Shown in pieces: positions 22,721-33,538 of a DNA stretch of 64,000 nt. The notes under the pieces are model-generated. The model saw nothing but the letters and a program-made list of their open reading frames with translations. It ran no database searches and was not told the origin of the DNA. Position 1 is the first letter of the stretch; the number at the start of each line of letters is the position of its first letter. The DNA is from Helianthus annuus (taxonomy: Eukaryota; Streptophyta; Magnoliopsida; Asterales; Asteraceae), in contig NC_035436.2 of assembly GCF_002127325.2 (NCBI RefSeq), positions 123,488,271 through 123,552,270 on the forward strand, written 5' to 3'. The translations under genes and the position numbers were made by a program.

Positions 22721-25033
22721 GATCCTTGAGAACAATGCCCTGCCCCCAGTGTGGTTTTCACAATCTCCTTCATGGAAGTCTTTTAACACTTCTTGAGCTT
22801 CAGGATCCTTGATACATCTTAAATATGGTCCTGCAAGAGATCGCTTATATAGCACATTATTTAAGATTGTGAATTGAGATACCTTAATCCTGAAAGCCCT
22901 AGGATTTTCTCCCATAGGAATTTCCCCGTGTTGTAAGTATCTTATGATTTGTGAGATCCATGATCCTGAATAAGATTGAGTATCCTCACTTGGGATCATT
23001 GCAGTACCCTCTTCTATTTCCATGGCCACCTGATTTTCAATAGCAGGAGCCAGGATATGGATGATGGGGATACTTATTTCCTCTGGGATCTTCAAAGATG
23101 ATCCTAGGTTGGCCAATGCATCAGCTTCTGTATTTTCCTCCCTTGGTACTTGTGTTAAATTGAAAGAAACAAAGGAGAGTGCCAATTCTTTGACTATCTC
23201 TAAATATTTGGTTAGTTTTTCACGTTTAACAGCATAGGATCCATTAAAGTGATTAGTGATTAACAATGAATCCACGTATACCTCAAGATACCTGATTCCC
23301 ATATGCTTAGCAATTTGCAAACCAGCAATCAAGGCCTCATATTCAGCCTGATTGTTAGTGGCTTGGAACTCACAGGCTATGGAGTGGGGTATTATGTCCC
23401 CCTGTGGCGATTTTAGTAGTATGCCAAGCCCTGTGCCTTTGACATTTGAGGATCCGTCAGAATGTAGTATCCAAGGATCCTTGGTCTCATCCAGCTGCGG
23501 GACTTCCAATTCGGCTTCCTTTTGTAAATCACTACTGAAATCAACCACAAAGTCTGCTAATGCTTGAGATTTGATGGCTGTTCTAGGCTCATATCTTATA
23601 TCATGGGCACTAAGCTTTACTGCCCACTTAGCCATTCTTCCGGACATCTCTGGTTTCCTGAGGACATTCTTAATTGGGAAATTAGTTCTAACAACAATAA
23701 CATGGGTTTCAAAATAATGTCTTAGTTTAGTAGATGCCATAATCAGTGCAAGAATAAGTTTTTCAAGGTGTGAATACCTGGATTCGGCATCAAGTAAACT
23801 CTTACTTACATAATAGACAGGATATTGGGTACCTTCATGATCCTTAACAAGGACTGCACTTACTGCTTTTGAGGATACCGCCAGATATAAGGATAACACA
23901 TCTCCTTTTTCTGGTTTCATCAACGCTGGAGCCGAGGACATGTATTCTTTGAGGGCTTGTAAAGCATTCTCATGCTTTTCAGTCCACTCAAATTTCTTGT
24001 TCTTTCTTAGGATGTCATAGAATTCCGTACACCTTTCTGAGGATTTGGATATGAATCTGTTTAGAGCTGCTATCCTGCCTGTTAGCCTTTGCACATCCTT
24101 AGCGTTGGCAGGGGATTTGATATTCATCAATGCTTTGATTTGTTCCGGGCTTGCTTCAATGCCCCTCTGGGTCACCATATATCCTAGAAATTTACCAGCT
24201 TTAACACCAAAGTGACATTTTGAAGGATTAAGCTTCATGTTATAATTATCAAGGATATCAAATGCTTCCTCCAAGTCCCTTAGGTGATCCTCAGCTTTTT
24301 TGGATTTCACCACCATATCGTCTATGTACACTTCCATGGTTTGTCCAATTTGATCTTTGAACATCATATTCACCAGCCTTTGATATGTTGCACCTGCATT
24401 TCTTAATCCAAAAGGCACAGCAATATAACAATATAAACCGGTTGGGGTCATAAAAGCCGTATCCTCTTGGTCAGATGGTTCCATCTGAATTTGTTGGAAT
24501 CCAGATGATGCATCCATAAAGGTTAACAATTCATGACCCACCGTTGCATCCACCATGGAGTCAATGTGGGGTAATGGGAAAGGATCCTTGGGACATGCAT
24601 TATTCAAATCAGTGAAATCGACACATACCCTCCACTTTCCATTTTTCTTTTGAACAACAACCACATTGGCCAGCCATTTTGGATACTTTACCTCTCTAAT
24701 CATACCTGCTCGAAGTAATCTTTCTACTTCTTCCTGGATAATGGCATTTCTTTCCGGTGCAAACTTCCTCCTTTTTTGATGGATTGGTTTGATTGACCTG
24801 TCAATGCCAAGTTTATGAGTGACAATATCCTTAGATATACCTGTCATATCCTCATGTTTCCATGCAAAGGTAGACTTTCTTCTTTTGAGGAAGGATACTA
24901 TGTCTTCTTTCATCTTGCCAAGGATCCCTGATCCGATATAGATTTTTGATTCAGGATCATTAGGATCCAAAAGGATTTCGTCCACATCCTGTTCTCTCGC
25001 CTCCAAGACATTCCTTGGAGGATACTGTAATTG
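22716..25033 (-). CDS. pol: TAT1 pol part 1: RT, RNase H, second RNase H, start of integrase
   Basis: Open without a stop from directly after the UAG of gag to the TRG junction, about 772 codons. RT has VDFTDLN and YIDD (near residue 236). The first RNase H is degenerate: the residues expected as catalytic Asp read LYLAVSS and VVRTNFP. A second RNase H follows (HSDGSS near residue 523, NNQAEYEAL, VYVDSLL, ADALANLG) with all acidic positions present; this extra, archaeal-type domain marks the Tat lineage. The integrase zinc region begins at HEGDCENHTGG. There is no Met start at the 5' end, in keeping with expression by readthrough of the gag stop. It resumes at 12336. Confidence 0.92.
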
Positions 25034-25036
25034 CTA
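25028..25036 (-). promoter_or_regulatory. Leaky-stop context UAG-CAA-UUA between gag-protease and pol (TAT1)
   Basis: The gag frame ends with UAG (25036-25034) followed in the same frame by CAA UUA. This is the tobamovirus-type readthrough hexanucleotide (consensus CAR-YYA). TAT5 has the same bases at 51751-51759. Confidence 0.75.
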
Positions 25037-27589
25037 TTGCTCCCTTGGTTTCGAGGCTGGTTTCATTGATGAGGTGTAACAATCCTTAGCCTCCTGTTGA
25101 TCACTATCGATCTTGATTATTCCCCATGGGCTAGGAAGCTTCACACACTGATGGTAGGTGGACGGGACTGCCTTCATATCGTGTATCCAGGGCCTGCCAA
25201 GGATAACATTACAACAAGACAAACAGTCAATAACACAAAATTTTTGATAATTATGTAATCCTTCCACATAAATTGGGAGTTTAATGTCCCCCAGGGTTTT
25301 CTTAGTTTCGCCACTAAATCCTACAAGCACGGAGGATCTTGGTGTGATATCTGATTCAGGGATACCCATTTTCTTCAGAACATCAAGCTGGATAATGTTT
25401 ACTGAGCTTCCTCCGTCAATAAGGATCCTGAGGACAAAATGGTTAGAAATAAAAAGAGTAATAACTAAACTATCATGATGAGGATCCTGGATGTTAATTC
25501 TATCATCCTCATCAAAGGTTATGATTTTTCCTTCCGAGACACTTGATGTTCGAATAGGTCTTTCTCCGTTATCCATTTTAGCTTCCTTTGCATGCCTTTT
25601 AGCTGCTGAGAAGGATGTACCACAGATGTCTGATCCTCCAGATATAAAGTTAATCACTTGTGCATCTGCCGGAGGAGCTGGAGCTTTCTCAGGGATCCTT
25701 TCAGGATCCTGAGTCCTTTGCTTTTTTCTTCCCAACAACTCTTTTAGATGCCCCTTGCTTAGCAGATATCCAATTTCCTTTCTTAACGCGATGCATTCTT
25801 CGGTTAAATGCCCAAAATCCTCGTGGTATGCACACCACTTCGATTTGTCTTTAGTTCCGGCTGGTTTGTCATTTTTTCTGGGCCATCTGGCCTTTTCTCC
25901 TAGATTCTGCATTGCAAGGATTAGTTCATGATTATCAACGGAAAAACAGTATTCAGAAATTGGAGGATAATCTTCATCATCCTCTTCTTGGTCTATAGCA
26001 TGCACGTTCTGGTTGTCAGTTCTGTTATTGGATTTGAATCTGCTGCTTTTGAAAGAGGATCCTTGCTTTTCTTGTTTTGAGGATCCCACTTGTCTCTCCT
26101 GGATCCTCTTGTCATCTTCTAACCGGATGAACCTGAGTGCCCAAGTTCTTACTTCGTCTAGGTTCCTGCATGGTGTCATAACAAGATCATCATAGAACAA
26201 TGAATCCTTAAGTAAACCCATCTTGAAGGCCTCAACAGCTGTGGCCATATCCAAGTTAGGAATATCCAAGGATTCTTTACTAAACTTGGTTATATAATCC
26301 GTTAATGATTCATTATGACCCTGAGTTATCCTATATAAATCGCTAGTCAATCGTTCAAATTTTCTACTACAAGAAAATTGATTATTGAATAAGTTAACTA
26401 AATTAGCAAACGAAGTAATAGAGTAAGGGGGAAGACTTAGTAGCCATTTAAGAGCTGATCCAGTAAGAGTGGATCCAAATCCCTTGCACAGGCATGCTTC
26501 CTTTAACCTTTCTGGAATAGGATTGATCTCCATCCTCTCCCTGTATTGTGCTATGTGTTCCTCAGGATCCGTTGTACCATCATACAGCTTCATAGTAGGG
26601 ATATGGAATCTTTTGGGTATCTCAGCATCACAGATTGGTGGTGCAAAACGAGATACCTTATGGCTTCCATCTGCAATCTCCGGGATAGGTTTGACTACCC
26701 CTGGAACACTTGATATCATATCCTTCAGTTTTTGCAGTTCTCTGGCCATAGCATGATTGATACCTGTATCATGCATGAAACCATGGTTAGTGGTATAAGA
26801 ATTATTAAAAGTGTTACATCCCATCGGGTTCAAGTTAGGAACATTGGATGTGAATCCATGATGCTGGGATTCTGGGATGATGGAGGGACCAGTGGAAGCA
26901 ATGGTTTGCATTGGAATAAAATCTCCTTGATGGACATCTGGACTTCCTGTTTGCAAATTCTTCAAGGATCCTGGTATCTGAAGGGATCCTTGAACCTGGG
27001 ATGATCCTGGAACAAAGGAGGATTCTTGAACCTGGGATGATCCTGGAACAAAGGAGGATTCTTGAACCTGGGATGATCCTGGAACAAAGGAGGATCCTAA
27101 GCTCATGAAGGATCCCGTATGCTGAGTGTAGGATCCTGCCGGTTGGAAATATGATCCTGATGCCTGAGTCATTGCTGCTGGGCCGAAATGCACTCCTCTT
27201 AATCCATCAGTATGTTGAACGTTTGGGACCTCTGATGGCTGAGAAGTAATCATTGGAGTATCAAAATTCAAAGATTTGGGCATTAGTGGGGAATGATCCT
27301 CTGCCGTTTTCTTTTGCCTTTTGAGATCTCCGATTTCCTTGAGGATCCTGTCATTAGTTTCATCCTGCTGCTGCATACGATCCCTCATCTGCAAAATCAA
27401 AGTAAATATATCACTAGTACTGGGAACAGAAGAAGTTAGAGCAGAAGATGATGGTTTAGAGGAGATAGGAGTTGGTCTCTTCTCAGCATTTTTCTGAGAC
27501 CCAGCTGGTGGTGGAGGCAAAGGTGGAATGCCGTTAGATGAATTGACTGCAGACATCGCTGTGGAAGTATTCTTCAACGATGAAGCCAT
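25034..27589 (-). CDS. gag: TAT1 gag-protease, intact
   Basis: ORF of 851 residues starting MASSLKN. Order: serine/proline-rich N-terminus, coiled segment (LQMRDRMQQQDETNDRILKEI), a repeat of SSFVPGSSQVQ units, the capsid-like retrotransposon gag domain (about residues 330-470), a zinc-knuckle variant with CX2HX4HX4C spacing (CAYHEDFGHLTEEC, near residue 586), and an aspartic protease with IDGGSS near residue 724. The protease is therefore made together with gag, upstream of the stop. No disabling change is visible. It forms particles and cleaves the polyprotein. The start agrees in TAT1, TAT3, TAT4 and TAT5. Confidence 0.94.
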   Translation of the reverse strand: MASSLKNTSTAMSAVNSSNGIPPLPPPPAGSQKNAEKRPTPISSKPSSSALTSSVPSTSDIFTLILQMRDRMQQQDETNDRILKEIGDLKRQKKTAEDHSPLMPKSLNFDTPMITSQPSEVPNVQHTDGLRGVHFGPAAMTQASGSYFQPAGSYTQHTGSFMSLGSSFVPGSSQVQESSFVPGSSQVQESSFVPGSSQVQGSLQIPGSLKNLQTGSPDVHQGDFIPMQTIASTGPSIIPESQHHGFTSNVPNLNPMGCNTFNNSYTTNHGFMHDTGINHAMARELQKLKDMISSVPGVVKPIPEIADGSHKVSRFAPPICDAEIPKRFHIPTMKLYDGTTDPEEHIAQYRERMEINPIPERLKEACLCKGFGSTLTGSALKWLLSLPPYSITSFANLVNLFNNQFSCSRKFERLTSDLYRITQGHNESLTDYITKFSKESLDIPNLDMATAVEAFKMGLLKDSLFYDDLVMTPCRNLDEVRTWALRFIRLEDDKRIQERQVGSSKQEKQGSSFKSSRFKSNNRTDNQNVHAIDQEEDDEDYPPISEYCFSVDNHELILAMQNLGEKARWPRKNDKPAGTKDKSKWCAYHEDFGHLTEECIALRKEIGYLLSKGHLKELLGRKKQRTQDPERIPEKAPAPPADAQVINFISGGSDICGTSFSAAKRHAKEAKMDNGERPIRTSSVSEGKIITFDEDDRINIQDPHHDSLVITLFISNHFVLRILIDGGSSVNIIQLDVLKKMGIPESDITPRSSVLVGFSGETKKTLGDIKLPIYVEGLHNYQKFCVIDCLSCCNVILGRPWIHDMKAVPSTYHQCVKLPSPWGIIKIDSDQQEAKDCYTSSMKPASKPREQ
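26990..27100 (-). repeat. Coding minisatellite in TAT1 gag, 36-bp units
   Basis: Three units of 12 codons encoding SSFVPGSSQVQ plus E or G. TAT3 and TAT4 have a shorter QVQGSS unit in the same place. Confidence 0.85.
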
Positions 27590-27648
27590 GCTACACTTCC
27601 GGAATGATCACCAATCAGAAAAATTTTCTTATGAATGAAGCACCAATT

Positions 27649-27666
27649 GCCCCACGGTGGGCGCCA
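27649..27666 (-). other. TAT1 primer binding site, Lys-type tRNA
   Basis: Minus strand TGGCGCCCACCGTGGGGC, complementary to the 3' end of plant tRNA-Lys(CUU) as I recall it, three bases from the 5' LTR. The same sequence is used by TAT4 and TAT5. Confidence 0.75.
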
Positions 27667-27669
27667 AAC

Positions 27670-28383
27670 TGTTTTGGTCAAAAATCACTTAAAGATAATG
27701 CAACCAAACTTTATGTAAACGGGGAATGATGCTTGGTATGATGAACAAAGTGAAGGATCACTCAAATGTAAAATGCACAAGTGACACAAGGATTTATACG
27801 AGGAAAAAGCCCTTGATCAATGATCTCCGGCATAAAAAACCTCGGGTGATGGAAACTACCGATCACCAAACTTCAGTATAACAAATAATGGTTACAACTT
27901 CGGATGGTAACGAGCTAGGTACAAGGATCACTATAGTATCGTATGCTAAGGTGTGTGAGAAATGTGTTTTGTCTTCCGAATGTTGAAGAGTGCTACTTAT
28001 ACAAGTGTGTGTGGTCGTATTTTAGGTAAATAACCTAACTATTAGCTCGTTACGCCTTCAAGAATAGAAGTAAATTTAGCCTAAATTATCGCCCTTAAAT
28101 TGTGCTGAGTTTCCATATTGTCCACAACGTCCATCTTTGATTATGCATATGCCAAAGTAGCGTGACAGGTTCCTTGTTTACGTTCTTAAGAACGGATCCT
28201 ACTCGAAATTCCTGCAAGACAACATTAAATCCAAAGAGAACAATCGTTAGTATGAGGATCCGTAGGGTAGTCTGTGATCCTGATCCTGGAACTCTTCTGA
28301 GGATCACTATCTGCCAAAGAAACAAGGATCACTGGTTAGGATCACATGTAAGGATCATAAGTCATAAAAATTCAGCCCTTACA
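27670..28383 (-). repeat. TAT1 5' LTR (714 bp)
   Basis: In element sense TGTAAGGGCTGAAT ... GACCAAAACA. Its 3' part has the block GGTGAT...ATCACC followed by a conserved AAGGGCTTTTTCC, also found in the LTRs of TAT3, TAT4 and TAT5. Confidence 0.93.
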
Positions 28384-28388
28384 CATAG
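28384..28388. repeat. Target-site duplication CATAG, right copy (TAT1)
   Basis: See the left copy at 7605-7609. Confidence 0.9.
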
Positions 28389-29513
28389 AAATTGACAACT
28401 CCCGTTCCTGAAATCCTGGGTTTGATAGGATTGTAAGGAATGACCGAATTCGATATACATAACTTAGATAAACCTTTAATTTGTTTAAGGGTTTATCGCC
28501 ACAGTCTCAAGGCTTGGATGTATGCATGTTTTACAATACCGCATAAATGTTAATATCAATAGAGCATGCATTTTTCCACAGAACATAACGTTGATTTAAA
28601 CCACGTTTTACTTCAACGACTTGTTTAGTGCATTTTACATATGGTTTAAGTTGATACATTTCGCTTACCGTACATGATACATTTTGGGATACACATTACA
28701 TGATTTACATTGAACATAAACACGTTGACATTGACATACACATTTGGTGGTTTACATTGAACATAGACATTTGACATGATTTACACAATAACACTGGGCA
28801 ATTGAGTTATACAAGAACAATCTTACATGGTGGATGGTTTGGGTAAATGGTTTGAGTAACGTGGAGTATGTAATATGATGCAAACATGGTGGATACGCCG
28901 CTGGTACTTCCTATATATAAATGTTTGTATAATATTACATATCTTAGCGTTATCTAAATCATTTCAGTTTAGACATATAACATTTTATACAAATAACATA
29001 CCTTTCATAAAACATTGTCTTACAAAACAACTTATCTTATTCAACTCATTTTACTTGGTTACTCGTTTAACCTTACACTTATCTATACATATCATCTGAT
29101 ATTATCGTTTTTCAAATGGTTTACAAAGCAAGACAAATTACAAGGTTCATGACTGACTGTTATTAAACATTTCTTTAAAACTCAAGTCATGAATCCCACT
29201 TTCACAAAACCTATGTATCTCACATGCATTTTTATGCTGACGTACCTACTTTCACATGTGTTTTCAGGAGTTGTTCCATAAGATGTTGATCACGATACTA
29301 GGGCGGACCTGTGCCTTAGAGACTAAAAATGAAGATAGAACTAGTATAACTATGTTTTGAATTATGTACTTCCTTTTAAGACAATGTAGCACCCGTGTTT
29401 GATAAATAAAATGTGACTTTAATTTCCATGGTTGTATAACAATTAATTCTGTCCACAACACTCCCCGACGTTTTCCGCCGCGGTTGCATGTTATACGCGG
29501 TCGGGGTGTGACA
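28389..29513 (+). repeat. TK1 3' LTR, right part
   Basis: Continues the LTR interrupted at 7609 and ends in the conserved GGTCGGGGTGTGACA. No gene; short ORFs are not conserved. Confidence 0.92.
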
Positions 29514-29965
29514 CCCGGATCCTTAATCAGAATACTTGTATCGCTGAGAATCCCTGATCCTTCTTATTTAAAGTATTTATTGAGATGAACAACATTCCAA
29601 GCTCTTGGTTGGAGATCGTCATCCATTGTTAACAAACGATATGCCCCCTTTCATGCTTCAGCTTCAATTAGATAGGGATCTTCCATTTTGATGCTAAGTT
29701 GCCATCAGCCGAATTCGTAGTGTTTTGGAATGCTTTCCTTAGCACAAAATCACCGACTTGAAATCTTCTGGAATGCTTTCCTTAGCACAATTCATGCAAG
29801 TCTCCCACAAAAGTTAGTAGTTCTACTCCCAATAAATTGGGATCCATTGTCACAAATAATTTCAGAAGGTATTCCAAATCTAGTAATAATGTTTCGCTTA
29901 ATGAAGGATATAACTTCCTATTCTCTGACTTGAGCAAAAGCTTCTACTTCTATCCATTTAGAGAA
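29514..29965 (-). pseudogene. TAT2 integrase remnant, left scrap
   Basis: Minus-strand Tat integrase C-terminal sequence, strongly decayed; recognisable from alignment with 11350-11980. About 350 bp are missing near 29780-29810, at a repeated TGGAATGCTTTCCTTAGCAC, which suggests deletion between short repeats. TAT2 is the oldest layer and host of TK1, TK2 and TAT3. Confidence 0.75.
29961..29965. repeat. Target-site duplication GAGAA, left copy (TK2)
   Basis: Identical to 42229-42233; excision rejoins the TAT2 integrase. Confidence 0.93.
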
Positions 29966-32900
29966 TGTCACACCCCGGCCGCGTATAACATGCAACCGCG
30001 GCGGAAACGCCGGGGAGTGTTGTGGACAGAATTAAATTGTTTCATAACCATGGCAATACAAGTTGTATTTTATTTATAAACAAAGGTGTTACATTGTCTT
30101 GGAAAGAGAGTACGGAAATCAAAACATAATTAAGCTAGTTCAAACTTCATTTTTAGGCTCTAAGGCACAGGTCCGCCCTAGAATCATGATCATCGTCCTA
30201 TGGAATAGCTCCTGAAAACACATGTGAAAGTAGGTACGTCAGCATAAAAATGCCTGTGAGATACATAGGTTTTGTGAAAATGGGATTCATGACTTGAGTT
30301 TTAAAGAATGTTTAATAACAGTCAGTCATGAACCTTGTAATTTGTTTTGCTTTGTAAATCATTTGAAAAACGATAACATCAAATGATATGTATAGATAAG
30401 TGCAAGGTTAAATGAATAATCAAGTAAAATGAGTTGAATAAGATAAGTTGTTTGTGAAAATAATGTCTTGTGAAGAATATGTTACTTATGTAAAGTGTAA
30501 TGTGTCTAAACTGAAATGACTTTGATAACGCCACGATATGTAATATTATACAAACATTTATATGTAGGAAGTACCAGCGGCGTATCCACCAGGTTTGTAT
30601 CATATTACATACGCCACGTTACTTAAATCATTTACCCAAACCAATCCACCATGTGAGTTGTTCATGTGTAAACCAAATGTCAAGTGTTATTGTAAATCAT
30701 GTCAAATGTTTATGTTCAAATGTAAACCACCAAATGTATATGTCAATGTCGACGTGTTTATGTTCAATGTAAATCAGGTAATGTGTAATCCCAAAATGTA
30801 TCATGTATGGTAAGCGAAATGTATCAACTTAAACCATATGCACAAAACAAGTCGTTGAAGTAAAACGCGGTTTAAATCAACGTTATGTTCTGCGGAAAAT
30901 GCATGCTCAATTGATAATAACATTTATACGGTATTGTAAACTATGCATACATCCAAGCCTTGAGACTGCGGCGATAAACCCTTAAACAAATTAAAGGTTT
31001 ATCTAAGTTATGTATATCGAATTCGGTCATTCCTTCTAGTCCTATCAAACCCAGGACTTCAGGAATGGGAGTTGTCAATTCCTATGGTACCACTACCTAC
31101 TAACGAACGGCGTAGCTAGTGTTAATGAATGTATTGTCCCATGTTAAACAAACCAAATGTCATAACAAAATGAAGGCATGTGATGTAAACAATTGTACTA
31201 AGTATGCTGAGTAAACATACGAAGCAGAAATGTTCATGTAAATCAGTGTGTCCATATGCTGAGTAAACATATGCAACAGAAATGTTCATGTAAATCGAGG
31301 TGCCCATATGCTGAGTAAACATATGCAGCAAAAATGTTATGTAAATCAATGTACTAAGTACGCACACAATGGGCATACATAGCATAAAATGAAATGAAAT
31401 CATGTACTATAATGTACTAATGAGCATAGCAGATATACGATGTGAAAACATGGAAAGCATGAAAGTAACAGATAGGCACATGTGTTTCACCCCAAAACAG
31501 TTTGGAAAACAGTAAAAGATGGGGTTCTATGTACTCACCTGAGGTTGCTTTGTTGTTCTTGTGAAATAACCAGGTAATGCGAGAGGTCACGGAATATCAA
31601 CGGCACCTAATTGGTAGCTATGTTAATATACCGGACCAAATCGGAAGGATCGGACAGTACGCGGGTTCGTAAACCAAACGAGTATGGAGACTCGTGTAAT
31701 ATGGCTTAACAAAGCCCACATACTAAAATGAAACCTAATCTAAGTGCTTACGGTCCATCACGACCCGTTTAGGTAGCTTATGCTACCCTAACGCGTCGTT
31801 CGCGTAGAACGCGCTCGGAACGCCTAACATCGTGACCACAAGGTATAACCTCGGAAGGTTATAGCTATGGTCACCTAATATGTTTGGTCGGATCCTAATG
31901 ACCGACCAAAAAGGGTCGGGTTCGAAAGCATAAGCGATGGTTTAGATCGCTTACCTTATGACCCTATATAAGCACTAAACTAAAAGTGACGAGCTAAGCA
32001 TGTTAGAACATGCTTAACTAAGTTTAGAAACAGGTTTGACATCAAAACAAACGGCTTTGATGCCCACGAGTAGTTTGGTTACAAAATATGCAAGAATGCA
32101 CATTTTGGCCGAAACTACGACTCGTCACTGAGCCTAGATAGCGTGGTGATCAGTAGGTATGGTCACTACGGACCATGACCATCGTGATCACGCTCACGTT
32201 ATGAAGTTCCATGAACTTCGCATCGACCATAAGCTGGTCAATGCAGAAAGTCAACAAAACGTTGACTTTCGGACTCGAAAAGCGAATAAAAGAGCGAAAG
32301 AAGACTTACGGAGGGTCCCCGAGTGCTAATCAAGATCCAATAGCTCAGGTATGAAGCATAAGCATCAACTTAGAGCATTTAGATCTGATTTGTGGGTTTT
32401 TACACAAAAAGGGGGGGGGGTATTTATAGGAAAGGTGGAACCGTTAGGATCGTTTTATCGAATAACGTGCTTTGATCTCGTGCGTACACGTGTCCAGGGG
32501 TTAGATTCAGTGTATTTGACCCTTGGCCCTTCATTTGGGTGAAAAGGCATCGCCCTTTGATCGAACGAAAGGCCAGATTCTGCATTAAATGCAAAATCTT
32601 CTGTCTGACAGTCTCACGCGCCCCGCCTCAAGTTTGGGCAATCCTTACGCGGGTCGCCTGAAGTCCTCTGATCTGCCCACTTGCAGAATTTACACTTTTG
32701 GCCCCTGTTGCGTTTTTAAGCCATTTCCAGCCCTTTTAAGACCTGAAAAGTCATCTTTAAGGCCCTAAAATGATGCCTAAACATTGTGGACATGAAACAT
32801 GCCCAAAAATATGTCGGATGTCGGTTCGTTTGGCCGTACGATCGCGATGTTTGCTTAATTACGACGGAATGCGCATAAGCGTGAAAGACGATCCAAATGA

Positions 32901-33504
32901 CGCGACGAATGGATTTTTCCTCATGCCAACCACTAAGGCATAATATAAGGATGCTTACATAAATTTTTGGATGTCCGGATGTATTCAGAACGTAAGTTAT
33001 GCGCGAAAGTGCAAACTTATGCACTTTTTGACACTTTTAGTCCCTGAATGATCCAAAAGTTTATTTTAGCATACCAAACCCCTCAAAGCCTATTTCTAAG
33101 CTATGTAAAGGATATTTATGGTATGTTTAACTTATGGACATGTTCCGGAATACTCGTTACAGTTCAAATTGGCATACTTTCGCAGTTTGTCAAGTTTAGT
33201 CCCTGTAAGCGAATTAACTTGTTTTTGCTATACCAAAGCCTTCAAAACTTATTTCTAAGTTATGTAAAGGTTATTTAAGGTATGTTGAGTATATGTTGAT
33301 GTTCCGGAGTATTTGTCGCATTAAACTGAGTACGTTTACGCACCAGTTTGCGTATAATGCTCCAGAAAGCGATGTAGAGTTTGGAATTGAATAAAAGTCA
33401 AAACATGAAAAATGTAAAACACAATGAAACAAACATTGGGATCAAATTACATTATTTTATTGATAATTGAACTGTTCATGATGATTACAGGCACAAATGT
33501 TACA
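29966..33504 (-). repeat. TK2 3' LTR
   Basis: Plus-strand view TGTCACACCCCGG ... AAATGTTACA. It carries tandem CATATGC repeats near 31200-31340, hairpins at 31995-32016 and 32247-32269, and minus-strand TATAAATA plus C10 at 32411-32428. No gene. Confidence 0.95.
32411..32428 (-). promoter_or_regulatory. TATA box with C10 tract, TK2 3' LTR
   Basis: Minus-strand TATAAATA then ten C; the copy in the 5' LTR, which would drive the element, is at 41136-41153. Confidence 0.72.
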
Positions 33505-33516
33505 GTCTCCCCTACT
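33505..33516 (-). other. TK2 polypurine tract
   Basis: Minus-strand AGTAGGGGAGAC adjoining the 3' LTR. Confidence 0.85.
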
Positions 33517-33538
33517 TGTGGAAATTTCGTCCCGAAAT

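Noticed and set aside
27649..27666. Sequence like the 3' end of a tRNA gene
   Set aside because: Only 18 bases, next to an LTR end and followed by gag; it is a primer binding site. The same holds for 19310-19327, 38666-38683, 47106-47123 and 49097-49114.
29753..29810. Short direct repeat of TGGAATGCTTTCCTTAGCAC as a possible regulatory repeat
   Set aside because: It sits at the joint of a large deletion in decayed integrase and is better read as a deletion scar.
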